Notes: generated by a model from the letters alone, not told the origin. A stretch of DNA of 64,000 nucleotides from Bacteroidota bacterium (GCA_025363385.1 JANYEA010000100.1:1-64000), one strand, 5' to 3'. Positions 18,369 to 27,702 are shown, counted from the first letter of the stretch. Program-made: numbers and translations.

Positions 18369-19009
18369 TCAAAGTGTTCCACCGCTATAGAAGCATCTTT
18401 CCAACCCAATTTTAATTTTAATTCTCTTTCAATCCAGTACTGTGCTTCCGGAAAAATATTAAAGCCATTAATGGTTTTTAAACTTCTTTCATACATCATT
18501 TCATCTCCCCTGAATAATTCATTGATAAAAAGATAACGATCATTAATTCCTATTGCTTTTTTTAGATCCCGAATGGGTGTTTCATTAAATCCCTGAGCAA
18601 CTTCCCTTTCTTTTTGTTTCAATTGATCATTAACGCTGAATGCTTCATTTGATATCACATCATTCAACTCCATTTGTTCTTTAACTACTTCCTTTTCAGA
18701 AACCTTTTTCATTGCTCCAGGGTCTGAAATAGGCATCTCAGTATTGATATCGAATAACCAACCACTCAACTCCTCATTTTTCTTTGTTGCCCCTTTAGAT
18801 AAGGGAGAATTGGTCATTGAAATGGATTGTATGCAGGAATTATTGAGTAATAAATCCATTACTGATACTGAGCTACTAGATGAGTGGGCATTTTTTTGCT
18901 GTTGCAATTCAGCCATTATCATCTGTGTTGTAGCCAATAAACTATCGGATTCAGCTTGCTGAACAAATTGTTCCCTTAGTTTATCGATTAGTATACCCAC
19001 TCTTTCCAT
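18341..19009 (-). CDS. Conserved hypothetical protein, largely helical
   Basis: I do not recognise a named family. With the start at 19009 the protein is 222 residues, opening MERVGILIDKLREQFVQQA, a helical Gln-rich region followed by a low-complexity linker with a Ser run (about residues 50-60), and closing with a folded helical part (ELFRGDEMMYERSLKTI, WIERELKLKLGW). An in-frame ATG at 19075 would add 22 residues; I chose the later one because the upstream extension looks unconserved in character. It is divergent from tdk and convergent with waaA, overlapping waaA by 28 bp. There is no signal peptide or membrane segment, so a cytoplasmic location is likely. Confidence 0.75.
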   Translation of the reverse strand: MERVGILIDKLREQFVQQAESDSLLATTQMIMAELQQQKNAHSSSSSVSVMDLLLNNSCIQSISMTNSPLSKGATKKNEELSGWLFDINTEMPISDPGAMKKVSEKEVVKEQMELNDVISNEAFSVNDQLKQKEREVAQGFNETPIRDLKKAIGINDRYLFINELFRGDEMMYERSLKTINGFNIFPEAQYWIERELKLKLGWKDASIAVEHFDQLVKRRFA

Positions 19010-19087
19010 TGGATGTAATACATTTGATGTGTTAAAATGTAAGCGAGTCTTTTCTGAAACGAATTTTATTATCATTTATTTTATAGG

Positions 19088-19657
19088 ATGTTTATAGAAC
19101 CGAATATATCCGGGGAACGGAGGGGATGGGTGGAAGTGATTTGCGGAAGTATGTTTAGTGGCAAAACAGAAGAGTTATTGCGCCGTTTGAAAAGAGCCAG
19201 GATTGCAAATTTAAAAGTAGAGATTTTTAAACCTGCGATTGACACCCGTTACGATGAAACACAGGTGGTGAGCCACGATTCAAATAGCGTTCAATCAACC
19301 CCCATAGAAAATTCACAAACAATCCTGCTCTTAACTGAGGGTGTAGATGTGGTTGGGATAGATGAAGCGCAATTTTTTGATGATCAAATTATCTATGTCT
19401 GCGAACAATTAGCTGCAAAAGGAACCAGGGTAATCGTAGCGGGCTTAGATATGGATTACAAAGGCAGGCCTTTTGGACAGATGCCCAACTTATTAGCTAT
19501 TGCAGATTATATTACAAAGCTTCACGCAATTTGTGTGCAATGTGGCAATATCGCAAGTATCTCCCATAGGAAATCTGCAGTTGGACCTCAAGTATTACTA
19601 GGAGAAAAAGATGTTTATGAACCCCGTTGTAGAAAATGTGTACATGAAAAACCATAA
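19088..19657 (+). CDS. tdk: Thymidine kinase
   Basis: A 189-residue type II thymidine kinase that phosphorylates thymidine to dTMP with ATP in the salvage pathway. The P-loop is [17 protein letters not shown]; the DEAQFFDD element supplies the Mg-binding region, and [15 protein letters not shown] is the lasso-side motif. Four zinc cysteines are seen in the pairs CVQCG and CRKC. The full family length is present. The ccmB start codon lies inside its last codons, so the two are translationally coupled or at least cotranscribed despite unrelated functions. Confidence 0.97.
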   Translation: MFIEPNISGERRGWVEVICGSMFSGKTEELLRRLKRARIANLKVEIFKPAIDTRYDETQVVSHDSNSVQSTPIENSQTILLLTEGVDVVGIDEAQFFDDQIIYVCEQLAAKGTRVIVAGLDMDYKGRPFGQMPNLLAIADYITKLHAICVQCGNIASISHRKSAVGPQVLLGEKDVYEPRCRKCVHEKP

Positions 19658-20303
19658 CCCTATTTTAGCCCTGGTAAAAAAAGAATTACTGCTCGAAACA
19701 CGCCAGCAGTATACCTTATATGGTATTTTTCTTTATGTAGCTTCTACTATTTTTGTAGTGTATTTATCGATGGGGCAACCAGAAGACAAGGTGTGGAATG
19801 GCCTTTTCTGGGTGATTCAATTATTTGTTTGTGTGAACGCCGTAGCAAAAAGTTTCCTTGCAGAAAGCCGTGGAAGAATGCTTTATTTCTATTCCATTGC
19901 AGGCGCCAAAGATTTTGTTTTGTCGAAACTCATTTTCAATAGCATCTTAATGCTTGTAATGAGTTGTATCAGTTTGGCCATATTTACCCTTTTATTGGGC
20001 AACCCTATTGAATTTGGGTTTAGATTTTTAGGTATAGCTTGCCTTGGCGGAATCAGCCTCAGCCTTGTATTTACATTTTTAGCAGCTATTGCCGCTAAAG
20101 CACAACAACAATCAGCATTAATGGCCATCATGGGTTTCCCCATTATTATCCCGCAACTACTGCTATTAATGAAAATTTCTACGGCCGCATTTTCTGCCGT
20201 AATTCAAGCTGGTTTATTACAGATGGTATTTTTACTGGTAGGTCTAGATATCTTAGTGGTAGCCCTAGCTATTATTTTATTTCCTTTTCTTTGGAAAGAT
20301 TAA
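19644..20303 (+). CDS. ccmB: Heme exporter protein B (cytochrome c maturation)
   Basis: A 219-residue inner-membrane protein with six predicted hydrophobic segments, the permease partner in the CcmABC system that handles heme for c-type cytochrome maturation. The early motif [18 protein letters not shown] followed by GLFWVIQLF and [14 protein letters not shown] matches the family. The ATG at 19644 ([13 protein letters not shown]) is preferred to an earlier one, and it overlaps tdk by 14 bp. The companion ccmC and ccmD are on the opposite strand about 4 kb away, and no ccmA, ccmE or ccmF is in the window. Confidence 0.92.
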   Translation: MKNHNPILALVKKELLLETRQQYTLYGIFLYVASTIFVVYLSMGQPEDKVWNGLFWVIQLFVCVNAVAKSFLAESRGRMLYFYSIAGAKDFVLSKLIFNSILMLVMSCISLAIFTLLLGNPIEFGFRFLGIACLGGISLSLVFTFLAAIAAKAQQQSALMAIMGFPIIIPQLLLLMKISTAAFSAVIQAGLLQMVFLLVGLDILVVALAIILFPFLWKD

Positions 20304-20306
20304 TTG

Positions 20307-21083
20307 TTAATTCTCAAAACGTAAGTGCCTTACAGTTTGACCATTATTGATCAATTGCTTTAAAGAATCGATTCCGATCTTGAGGTGTTTTTCAACATAT
20401 TCTTCGGTTACTTTCTTATCGCTTGCTTCGGTTTTAACACCATCTGGAACCATGGGCTGATCGCTCACCAATAACAAAGCACCCGTAGGAATTTTATTAA
20501 AAAATCCCACGGTAAATATAGTAGCGGTTTCCATATCAATGGCGTAAGCACGAACTTTTGTGAGGTATTCCTTAAATGCCTCATCATGCTCCCAAACACG
20601 CCTATTGGTGGTATACACCGTTCCTGTCCAATAATCTACCTGATAGTCTCTTATAGTTGTTGAAATCGCTTTTTGAAGTGCAAATGCCGGCATGGCGGGA
20701 ACTTCTGGTGGGAAGTAGTCGTTTGAAGTACCCTCACCCCTAATTGCGGCAATGGGCAATATCAGATCGCCGAGTTTATTTCTTTTTTTCAATCCCCCGC
20801 ATTTGCCTAAAAACAAAACAGCATCTGGTTCTATAGCAGTTAATAGATCCATTATTGTTGCGGCACCGGGGCTGCCCATTCCAAAATTGATGATTGTAAT
20901 ACCATTAGCAGTGGCGCATTCCATGGGACGATCTTTTCCTATGACAGGCACATTATTCCATTCAGCAAACATATTTACATAGTTTGCAAAATTGGTTAGC
21001 AAAATGTATTTCCCAAAATTCTCAATTGATTCACCAGTATATCTTGGCAGCCAATTCTTTACTATCTCTTCTTTCGTTTTCAT
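20307..21083 (-). CDS. amn: AMP nucleosidase (short form)
   Basis: A 258-residue purine nucleosidase/phosphorylase-fold enzyme that splits AMP into adenine and ribose 5-phosphate. NFGMGSPGAATIMDLL and FLGKCGGLKKRNKLGDL are the phosphate/ribose-binding elements, and AIDMETATIFTVGF carries the MET/E motif for the ribose hydroxyls, with LLLVSDQPM after it. It lacks the N-terminal domain of the proteobacterial Amn, as is usual for Bacteroidota. It is convergent with ccmB, with stops 3 bp apart, and divergent from the HsdR-N protein gene. Confidence 0.92.
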   Translation of the reverse strand: MKTKEEIVKNWLPRYTGESIENFGKYILLTNFANYVNMFAEWNNVPVIGKDRPMECATANGITIINFGMGSPGAATIMDLLTAIEPDAVLFLGKCGGLKKRNKLGDLILPIAAIRGEGTSNDYFPPEVPAMPAFALQKAISTTIRDYQVDYWTGTVYTTNRRVWEHDEAFKEYLTKVRAYAIDMETATIFTVGFFNKIPTGALLLVSDQPMVPDGVKTEASDKKVTEEYVEKHLKIGIDSLKQLINNGQTVRHLRFEN

Positions 21084-21169
21084 AATTCTGCTTTTAGTGC
21101 TTCTTCAGGAAGTATCTTTGAAAAAGTTAATTGGCTAAAATACAAAAAATCAAATCAGTAAACAACCTA

Positions 21170-21604
21170 ATGATTAAAATTGATTATCCAAGTCCAGCAT
21201 TCCGAACCAAAACAGAAGATGGAAAGGATTGGTTATTCGATACATTTAGAAAACGCTGGATACAAATTACCCCTGAAGAATGGGTGCGTCAAAATTTTTT
21301 GCAATGGCTGGTTCAAAAAAAAGGAATTCCTGCTTCACTAATTGCAGTTGAAAAGGAAATCAAAGTGGGGGAACTCAGAAAAAGGTGTGATATCGTAGTT
21401 TATAAATCTTCTATCCCCTGGATCATTGTGGAATGCAAAGAAATGGATGTAAAGCTAAACGAAGCTGTTATTAAACAAATTCTCAATTATAATATTTCTT
21501 TAAGGGTGCAATATCTGATCATCACTAATGGATCAGATACTTTTGCCTTTGAATTGAAGGATGGCAATATTGAAATGCTATACGAAATACCAGGTTTTGA
21601 ATAA
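21170..21604 (+). CDS. Stand-alone HsdR N-terminal-like (PD-(D/E)xK) protein
   Basis: A 144-residue protein resembling only the nuclease-type N-terminal domain of type I restriction subunit R. It has EEWVRQNFLQWL, a basic GELRKRCDIVVY and IIVECKEMDV, which supply the Asp and the ExK expected of a PD-(D/E)xK active site. No helicase motor, HsdM or HsdS gene is nearby, so this is not a restriction system; Bacteroidota carry such stand-alone proteins whose role is not established. The ATG at 21170 matches the usual family start (MIKIDYP); the longer TTG start at 21131 is less likely. Confidence 0.85.
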   Translation: MIKIDYPSPAFRTKTEDGKDWLFDTFRKRWIQITPEEWVRQNFLQWLVQKKGIPASLIAVEKEIKVGELRKRCDIVVYKSSIPWIIVECKEMDVKLNEAVIKQILNYNISLRVQYLIITNGSDTFAFELKDGNIEMLYEIPGFE

Positions 21605-21643
21605 TTCAAACTGAGCAACACAACCAATTACAAAATTCCCATT

Positions 21644-22441
21644 ATGCGTTTTAGTCTAACTTTTTCATTATTACTTGTCTGCTTTATTTCAAACCATACC
21701 TTACATGCACAGATCATCAGCATTGATAAATCTGACACTTCCGATTATGTGAAGAAACCACAATTCAATTTTAATTTTAGTACTGGGCTAGAAGTAGATA
21801 AACAACAGACCACACTCTGGGATGCCACCAATACAGCAGAAATGATGTTGCAAAAAAACAAAGATTTATTTTTATTTGCAGCGAGTTACCGATTCACTTA
21901 TAACGGACCAGATGATATTCTAAATGCCGGTTATTTTCATCTTAGATATAGAAGTCATTATAAAGATAAATTTCAGCCCGAACCATTTATACAATATCAA
22001 TGGGACAATAAGCGTGGGCTAGAAATGCGCGCCATCGCAGGAGCAAATATCAGGTACAATATGTGGAAGGGTGATAAGCTAGAATTCAATGCAGGGTTAG
22101 GTTTGATGAATGAAATTGAGCGATGGAATTTTGACGGGGTTGATTCAAATAAAATACCGAGCACCCCAACCCCTATCACAATCAACTATATTAAAATCAA
22201 CTCCTATGTTCGAATGGATTGGAAACCCAATGCGAATAATGATATTGCTGTAAATGTTTTTTTTCAAACAAGGCCTGATAGTTTTCATCCAAGAATTGCG
22301 CCTCATTTCCAATGGTCGATCAATGCTGGGAAACATGTAGGTTTCACTATCAGTTACTCGGGCATGTACGACGAATCTCCCATTGTTCCCATACACCAAT
22401 TTTATTTTAGTTTGTCGAATAGTCTATTAGTAAAATTCTAA
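21644..22441 (+). CDS. Outer-membrane beta-barrel protein of DUF481 type
   Basis: A 265-residue exported protein. The signal peptide (hydrophobic FSLTFSLLLVCFI, ending in LHAQ) is followed by alternating hydrophobic/aromatic strands typical of a small outer-membrane barrel, with LFLFAASYRFTYNG and EFNAGLGLMNEIERWNF resembling DUF481 proteins, and a terminal Phe as required for BAM-dependent insertion. It lies 39 bp after the HsdR-N gene and shares a bidirectional hairpin with gdhA. The function is unknown. Confidence 0.75.
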   Translation: MRFSLTFSLLLVCFISNHTLHAQIISIDKSDTSDYVKKPQFNFNFSTGLEVDKQQTTLWDATNTAEMMLQKNKDLFLFAASYRFTYNGPDDILNAGYFHLRYRSHYKDKFQPEPFIQYQWDNKRGLEMRAIAGANIRYNMWKGDKLEFNAGLGLMNEIERWNFDGVDSNKIPSTPTPITINYIKINSYVRMDWKPNANNDIAVNVFFQTRPDSFHPRIAPHFQWSINAGKHVGFTISYSGMYDESPIVPIHQFYFSLSNSLLVKF

Positions 22442-22474
22442 AAAAAAGGCCGTCTCGATCACTCGAAACGGCCT
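22441..22474 (-). terminator. Intrinsic terminator for gdhA
   Basis: The AGGCCGT/ACGGCCT stem, extended by TCGA/TCGA around a TCAC loop (22447-22474), is followed on the minus strand by a T-run at 22441-22446. It lies between convergent genes; the plus-strand side has only a weak T-tract, so termination is mainly of gdhA. Confidence 0.85.
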
Positions 22475-22495
22475 GGTAAAATTTTCATTTACCGA

Positions 22496-23917
22496 TTATG
22501 GGAAGATCCCTAATTCGGTATAACTAATTGCCACTTTATTAATAGCACTTACATAAGCTGCAGTTCTCATATCAGGTATAGTTGGATTTGCTGTCATAAT
22601 TTCCATAATTTCCTGAGTAGCATTGATCATGGTTTCTTCTAATCCACTGTATACCAGATCGATTTCTTCCGCACCGTGCATGATAAATTCTTTTTCTTTA
22701 CGTCCAACTGTTTTACCGGTTAATCCTTCGATTTGATTTAAAATATGTGCATTCATATTTTCAGTAAACCTTTTTTCCATACGGCCATAACGAACGTGAC
22801 TCAAATTCTTAAGCCATTCGAAATAGGAAACGGTTACACCACCAGCATTGAGGTACATATCAGGTACCACCAATATGCCTCTTTCAGCAAAAATCTCATC
22901 TGCTTCAGGAGTTAATGGTCCGTTTGCTGCTTCCGCAATTATTTTTGCTTTTACCCTTGGTGCATTTTCTGCGTCGATCACATTTTCCAATGCAGCTGGA
23001 ATTAAAATATCACATTCCAACTCAAGTGCATCGCCATTTTTTTCTAAATTAGTAGCACCGGGAAAATTTAAAATACTACCGGTAGTTTTTCTATGCTGTA
23101 AAAGTTCGGCTTCATTAATACCATCGGCTTTATAAATAGCACCCTCATATTCAGCAATGGCAATAATGGTTGCACCATGCTCTCTGAAAAATCTGGCACA
23201 GAAAAAACCTACATTACCCAATCCTTGTACCACTACTTTTTTACCTGCAATACCCGTTTTCAAACCAATTTTTTTCATCTGATCTGGCATATTACAAACC
23301 TCTCTTACACCAAAAAAAACACCTAATCCGGTAGCTTCTCTTCTTCCTCGAACACCACCTTGAGAAATGGGTTTTCCGGTAACACAACCAGCGCTATCAA
23401 TATCGCCAGGTTTCATAGACTGGTAAGTATCTACGATCCAAGACATTTCTCTTTCTCCGGTTCCATAATCAGGAGCAGGTACATCAATACCGGGGCCTAT
23501 AAAATTCTTTTTAACAAGTTCAGCAGTGTAACGACGGGTGATTCTTTCTAATTCTGCAGCGCTATGATTTCTGGGGCTGATTTTAATACCACCCTTTGCA
23601 CCTCCGAAAGGCACATTAACAATGGCACATTTATAGGTCATCAGAGAAGCAAGCGCCATCACTTCATCTTGGTTTACAGCCAAACTAAAACGGATTCCTC
23701 CTTTACAAGGGGTTTTGTGCTGCGAATGCTGAATTCTGTAAGCTTCAATAACTTCGATGCGACCATCATCCATGGTTACAGGAAAACGCATACTGTAGAT
23801 ACTATTACATGCTTTAATTTGTTCCAGCAAGCCTGGTTCCCAATTGGTGAACTTGGCTGCTTTATCAAAGCTCCTTTCAACACTTTGAAAGAAACTGTAA
23901 GGTTTTTGACTTGACAT
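22496..23917 (-). CDS. gdhA: Glu/Leu/Phe/Val-type glutamate dehydrogenase
   Basis: A 473-residue hexameric dehydrogenase interconverting glutamate and 2-oxoglutarate plus ammonia. The substrate lysines lie in GGIRFS and in [29 protein letters not shown] is the family signature; the nucleotide-binding loop is [15 protein letters not shown]. The ATG at 23917 is used instead of the TTG at 23923. Length and motifs are normal. It sits between terminators and appears monocistronic. Whether it runs anabolically or catabolically, and which cofactor it prefers, cannot be decided from the motif alone. Confidence 0.94.
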   Translation of the reverse strand: MSSQKPYSFFQSVERSFDKAAKFTNWEPGLLEQIKACNSIYSMRFPVTMDDGRIEVIEAYRIQHSQHKTPCKGGIRFSLAVNQDEVMALASLMTYKCAIVNVPFGGAKGGIKISPRNHSAAELERITRRYTAELVKKNFIGPGIDVPAPDYGTGEREMSWIVDTYQSMKPGDIDSAGCVTGKPISQGGVRGRREATGLGVFFGVREVCNMPDQMKKIGLKTGIAGKKVVVQGLGNVGFFCARFFREHGATIIAIAEYEGAIYKADGINEAELLQHRKTTGSILNFPGATNLEKNGDALELECDILIPAALENVIDAENAPRVKAKIIAEAANGPLTPEADEIFAERGILVVPDMYLNAGGVTVSYFEWLKNLSHVRYGRMEKRFTENMNAHILNQIEGLTGKTVGRKEKEFIMHGAEEIDLVYSGLEETMINATQEIMEIMTANPTIPDMRTAAYVSAINKVAISYTELGIFP

Positions 23918-23960
23918 GAGCAATTTTTTAGTTCGTTATTTTTTTGACCTCTATAAACAA

Positions 23961-23987
23961 CAAGTGCTTCTGAGCAGGAAGCACTTG
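23961..23987 (-). terminator. Hairpin between ccmD and gdhA, probable terminator
   Basis: A perfect 10-bp stem CAAGTGCTTC/GAAGCACTTG with a 7-nt loop lies 3 bp after the ccmD-like stop. On the minus strand it is followed by TTGTTTATAG, a weak T-tract; a good T-run follows on the plus strand instead. Termination efficiency is therefore uncertain. Confidence 0.55.
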
Positions 23988-23990
23988 AGA

Positions 23991-24209
23991 TTATTTTTTT
24001 TCTAGCTTACTAATCTTTTTATCGAGACTGTAAACATATAATAGTAACCCAATCACTATAAACACAACGATTGTCATTACCAAAAAAATTCTTCCATTAC
24101 TACGCATTAAATCATTGCTATTGGCATCTGTTACTGCTGCTTGTGCATTTGCAACAACCTGATAGCAGGCAAATACAAAAAACAGGATCCACTTTTTTAA
24201 ATTATTCAT
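23991..24209 (-). CDS. CcmD-like small membrane protein
   Basis: A 72-residue protein with a cleavable-looking leader (WILFFVFACYQVVANAQA), a second hydrophobic span (IFLVMTIVVFIVIGLLLYVY) and a short Lys-rich tail (LDKKISKLEKK). Bacteroidota CcmD homologues have this shape and help release heme-loaded CcmE. Identification comes mainly from position: it overlaps the ccmC 3' end by 8 bp. Sequence similarity to proteobacterial CcmD would be slight. Confidence 0.75.
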   Translation of the reverse strand: MNNLKKWILFFVFACYQVVANAQAAVTDANSNDLMRSNGRIFLVMTIVVFIVIGLLLYVYSLDKKISKLEKK

Positions 24210-24882
24210 TGTTTAATTGCTTTTCGTTTAAAATTTGATACCTAACACTTAAAGTTGAAATCCATACACCTAATAAGGTCCATCCTATCACAGCAGGATA
24301 AAAAACAGTTCGCATATGCATATCCATGTCTTTTCCATTAATACCGGGATTGCCTTCACTACCCTGCCCGCCTGGGTGTAATGATTCAGTTAAACGAGGC
24401 AGGATCCACAGGGTAGGGAATAACATAAAAAATGCGAAAATATTGTAGACTGCCCCAATACGCATTTTCTTCTCTTCATCATGCATACTACCCCTCAATA
24501 CGAAATAAGCTAGATATATTAATATGGCAATGGCGGCTCCATTTTGTTTGGGATCTCCACTCCATGGGCTACCCCATTGGTAATTAGCCCAGATGGCACC
24601 AGTAAAAATGCCCAACAATGAGAAAATAGTACCCGTTGCAGCAAAGGCATTCGAGTAAAAATCGTACAACGGATTGGGGGTTCTTAAATACTTTACAGCA
24701 TAATAAACAGAGACAAATAATAAAACCATCATTCCAAACCACATGGGCACATGGAAGAAGAAATTTCGAACAGATTCCTGCATCCGATCGTCCATTTTAG
24801 GGATTTTCACATAAAACCCGTAGGTGCAGGTATACATTAAAAGAACGATTGCCAAGGCTTTCCACCAAAATTTTCGAATCAT
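24202..24882 (-). CDS. ccmC: Cytochrome c biogenesis heme-handling protein CcmC
   Basis: A 226-residue integral membrane protein with six hydrophobic segments. The tryptophan-rich WANYQWGSPWSGDPKQNGAA matches the WGxxWxWD heme-binding signature of the CcmC/CcmF/CcsA family, and histidines flank it (FFFHVPMWFGM before, TESLHPGG after). CcmC loads heme onto CcmE at the periplasmic face. It is cotranscribed with the CcmD-like gene downstream. Its start region faces queA across a 245-bp gap that contains a candidate structured leader. Confidence 0.92.
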   Translation of the reverse strand: MIRKFWWKALAIVLLMYTCTYGFYVKIPKMDDRMQESVRNFFFHVPMWFGMMVLLFVSVYYAVKYLRTPNPLYDFYSNAFAATGTIFSLLGIFTGAIWANYQWGSPWSGDPKQNGAAIAILIYLAYFVLRGSMHDEEKKMRIGAVYNIFAFFMLFPTLWILPRLTESLHPGGQGSEGNPGINGKDMDMHMRTVFYPAVIGWTLLGVWISTLSVRYQILNEKQLNNE

Positions 24883-25021
24883 ATATATATATTTTCTTTC
24901 CTTTTTTTCAAACTAACAAATGTAAGCGCAAATTTAGGTGAAAGGGCACCAATAATTAGCATCAACGTGTAAAATTTACCTGTTGTTCTTGTTAAAAAAA
25001 GGTTTAAACAGGATTATACCT

Positions 25022-25029
25022 TACCTTTG
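25022..25029 (+). promoter_or_regulatory. Candidate Bacteroidota -7 promoter element upstream of queA
   Basis: TACCTTTG fits the TAnnTTTG consensus exactly. No TTTG-type -33 box lies at the ideal 17-23 bp; the nearest TTG is about 30 bp upstream. A start near 25035 would give a leader of about 93 nt before queA. Confidence 0.45.
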
Positions 25030-25042
25030 CCAACTTCCAAAA

Positions 25043-25108
25043 TTCATGCCGTAACATGAAGTTAGTGCGTCCTACTCAGGTGGGATAACAACTGATTGTG
25101 GCTATCAT
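25043..25108 (+). ncRNA. Candidate structured 5' leader RNA of queA
   Basis: Between the predicted promoter and the queA ATG there are two perfect stems: TTCATG/CATGAA around a CCGTAA loop (25043-25060), and TCCTAC/GTGGGA around a TCAG loop (25070-25085) flanked by AGTT (25060-25063) and AACT (25090-25093). An alternative outer helix, CATGAAGTT (25055-25063) with AACTGATTG (25090-25098), includes tandem G-A mismatches, and GCC/GGC could close it. I do not recognise a known riboswitch class; it does not match the preQ1 motifs I know. Confidence 0.35.
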
Positions 25109-25127
25109 TCAAAAATAGAATAGACAC

Positions 25128-26177
25128 ATGAAATTATCACAGTTCAAGTTTGACCTTCCGTTAAACCTTATTGCCCAGAACCCGACCAAAAAAAGAGAAG
25201 ACAGCCGAATGATGGTTGTTGATCGTAAAACCGGGCATATGGAAAACAGACATTTTCGCGACATCTTAGAGTATTATGACGACAAGGATGTGTTTGTTGT
25301 AAATAACACAAAAGTATTTCCGGCAAGAATGTACGGCCGTAAAGAAAAAACGGGTGCAAAGATCGAAGTATTTTTATTGCGTGAGTTAAATAAGCCCAAC
25401 CGTTTATGGGATGTAATCGTTGATCCCGCAAGAAAGATTCGTGTAGGTAACAAATTATATTTCGGAGACAATGAAGAACTGGTTGCAGAAGTAATCGACA
25501 ACACAACAAGCCGTGGACGTACCATTCGTTTTTTATGGGACGATGATGATGAGAGCTTCAAAAAAATGTTGGAATTTTTAGGAGAAACTCCTTTGCCTAA
25601 ATACATCAAGCGTAAGCCAGATGAAGAAGATAAAGAACGCTATCAAACAGTTTATGCAAAGCATGAAGGTGCAGTTGCTGCTCCTACTGCCGGATTGCAT
25701 TTTTCTAAAGAATTGATCAAGCGTTGCGAAATTTTAGGTGTTCGTTTTGCAGAAGTTACTTTACATACCGGATTAGGTACTTTCCGTCCAATTGAAGTAG
25801 AAGATCTAAGCAAACATAAAATGGATGCTGAATACTATCAGATCAATGAAGAAGCATGTAAAATTGTAAATAAGGCTAAAGAAAACGGAAAAAGAATCTG
25901 TTCAATTGGCACCACCACCATGCGTGCCATGGAGAGTAGTTTTACTGCACAGAAGATGTTGAAGCCAAGTGAGGGATGGACTAATCACTTTATTCACCCA
26001 CCTTACACTTTTAATGTGGCTGATAGTTTGGTTACCAATTTCCACCTTCCAAAAACAAGTTTATTAATTATGACTTGTGCTTTTGCTGGATATGATTTAG
26101 CTATCGAAGCGTATAAAAAAGCAATCAAAGATAAATATCGTTTCTTCAGTTATGGAGATGCGTTATTAATTATATAA
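25128..26177 (+). CDS. queA: S-adenosylmethionine:tRNA ribosyltransferase-isomerase
   Basis: A 349-residue enzyme that transfers and isomerises the ribosyl group of SAM onto preQ1-modified tRNA, giving epoxyqueuosine in the wobble position of GUN-anticodon tRNAs. Signature stretches include [12 protein letters not shown] at the N-terminus, [16 protein letters not shown], the APTAGLHFS element and [14 protein letters not shown]. Length and motif order are normal. It is monogenic, with its own leader region and a strong bidirectional terminator shared with the convergent aspartokinase gene. Other queuosine genes are not in the window. Confidence 0.97.
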   Translation: MKLSQFKFDLPLNLIAQNPTKKREDSRMMVVDRKTGHMENRHFRDILEYYDDKDVFVVNNTKVFPARMYGRKEKTGAKIEVFLLRELNKPNRLWDVIVDPARKIRVGNKLYFGDNEELVAEVIDNTTSRGRTIRFLWDDDDESFKKMLEFLGETPLPKYIKRKPDEEDKERYQTVYAKHEGAVAAPTAGLHFSKELIKRCEILGVRFAEVTLHTGLGTFRPIEVEDLSKHKMDAEYYQINEEACKIVNKAKENGKRICSIGTTTMRAMESSFTAQKMLKPSEGWTNHFIHPPYTFNVADSLVTNFHLPKTSLLIMTCAFAGYDLAIEAYKKAIKDKYRFFSYGDALLII

Positions 26178-26193
26178 TTCAAAAATAAAAAAT

Positions 26194-26225
26194 AAAAAGG
26201 CTGTCTCAATCGAGCAGCCTTTTTT
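26194..26225. terminator. Bidirectional terminator between queA and aspartokinase
   Basis: AAAAAGGCTG pairs with CAGCCTTTTT and an inner CTC/GAG closes around AATC, giving a GC-rich stem flanked by A and T tracts. It can terminate queA on the plus strand and the aspartokinase gene (stop at 26267) on the minus strand. Confidence 0.9.
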
Positions 26226-26266
26226 ATATAGTTCAAATGTTTTTGACTTTTAACTTTTGACTTATT

Positions 26267-27586
26267 CTATAATCCAAACAGTCCACTATTCAATAACTGC
26301 AAGGTCTTTGTTCTGTATTCTTTTGGAACTAATAAAGAGATATTATGAGGGCTTCCTCCGTAGCTTACCATGGTTACCGGAATTTCACGAACAGCATCGA
26401 ACAACTTCATTAATACATCATCTGTCTTTGCAATTTCATTACCCACGATCGATACAATGGATTGATCTTTTTCCACTTCAACAGTACCAAATGGTTCTAG
26501 TTCCTTTATAATTTCAGCAAGCGAAGTGTCTGAATCAATGGTTACAGATACTGCTACTTCTGAAGTAGTGATCATATCGATAGAAGTGCGGTATTTTTCA
26601 AACACTTCAAATACCTTACGCAAGAAACCATAAGCCAAGAGCATCCGGCTACTTTTTATTTTAATCGCGATGATCCCGTCTTTGGCTGCAACTGCCTTCA
26701 CCCCAACACTTCCTGCTTCTTTAGTAATAACAGTTCCGGCAGCTTCAGGCTGCATGGTGTTTAATAATTTAACAGGTACATTCTCTTGTTGTGCAGGCCA
26801 GATACAAGTAGGATGCAAAATTTTTGCCCCGAAATAAGCCAGCTCAGCTGCTTCATCAAAACTTAATTGTTCAATAGCAACTGTTTTATTTACAATACGG
26901 GGATCATTGTTGTGCATGCCATCAATGTCGGTCCATATTTCACAAACAGTAGCATTAATTGCAGCAGCCACTAATGAAGCAGTATAATCGCTACCACCAC
27001 GCTTTAAATTATCTACTTCACCTCTCACATTACGGCAGATATATCCCTGTGTAATAAATATTTTTTTATCGGTATGTTCTGCAAGTATGGTTGTTAGTTT
27101 AGTACGAATAAGCGGGAAATTCGGTTCTTCATTCGCATCAATTGCCATGAATTCCAAAGCAGGCAATAACAAATGATCAATATCCAGTTCCTCCAAATAA
27201 ACACAAAACAATTTTGTGCTCATTAATTCTCCTTGTGCAAGAATATCCTTATTTAATGCTTCACTAAAAGAAATGCGCAGTATAATATTCAGAAATTCAA
27301 AATGTTCTGATACAATTGCATTTGCTTTTGCACGATTTTCATCTAGTTTTACCAGATCCAACACAAATTGACGGTAATGTGCTTCCAAAGTGTCGATCTT
27401 TTGCTTAGCTGCTTCGCGATTACTTTCTGCTAAACTATTACTGATATCCACCAAAGAATTGGTAGTACCACTCAATGCACTCAATACAACTATTTTAGAT
27501 TCTGCATCTTTCGTAATCAGTTGAGATACTTGGTGCATACGTTCTGGTTTACCCACGCTGGTTCCACCAAACTTCATTATTTTCAT
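26267..27586 (-). CDS. lysC: Aspartate kinase (monofunctional)
   Basis: A 439-residue enzyme that phosphorylates L-aspartate, the entry step to lysine, threonine and methionine. The kinase domain opens with MKFGGTSVGKPERM and includes KRGGSDYTASLVAAA and EIWTDIDGMHNNDPRIV. Two C-terminal ACT domains follow (around residues 305-435), the usual site of feedback inhibition by lysine or threonine. There is no homoserine dehydrogenase or DAP decarboxylase fusion. With dapB at 35.3 kb it covers part of the lysine/DAP route, though the two are not linked in an operon. Confidence 0.94.
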   Translation of the reverse strand: MKIMKFGGTSVGKPERMHQVSQLITKDAESKIVVLSALSGTTNSLVDISNSLAESNREAAKQKIDTLEAHYRQFVLDLVKLDENRAKANAIVSEHFEFLNIILRISFSEALNKDILAQGELMSTKLFCVYLEELDIDHLLLPALEFMAIDANEEPNFPLIRTKLTTILAEHTDKKIFITQGYICRNVRGEVDNLKRGGSDYTASLVAAAINATVCEIWTDIDGMHNNDPRIVNKTVAIEQLSFDEAAELAYFGAKILHPTCIWPAQQENVPVKLLNTMQPEAAGTVITKEAGSVGVKAVAAKDGIIAIKIKSSRMLLAYGFLRKVFEVFEKYRTSIDMITTSEVAVSVTIDSDTSLAEIIKELEPFGTVEVEKDQSIVSIVGNEIAKTDDVLMKLFDAVREIPVTMVSYGGSPHNISLLVPKEYRTKTLQLLNSGLFGL

Positions 27587-27702
27587 AATATCATTTACAT
27601 TTTAGCTTGCAAATGTACAAGCTGAACTTAAATGATAGACTAATAATTTTAATAACAAATGTTAGTCTAGCATAGCTTTCAGAAAGAATAAACAGATTCC
27701 TC

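Noticed and set aside
21170-21604. HsdR-like protein as part of a type I restriction-modification defence system
   Set aside because: No methyltransferase, specificity subunit or helicase is nearby; the chain ends after the N-terminal domain.
24883-25127. preQ1 or SAM riboswitch before queA
   Set aside because: The leader folds plausibly, but it does not show the known preQ1-I, preQ1-II or SAM consensus cores I can recall, so only an unclassified structured leader is reported.
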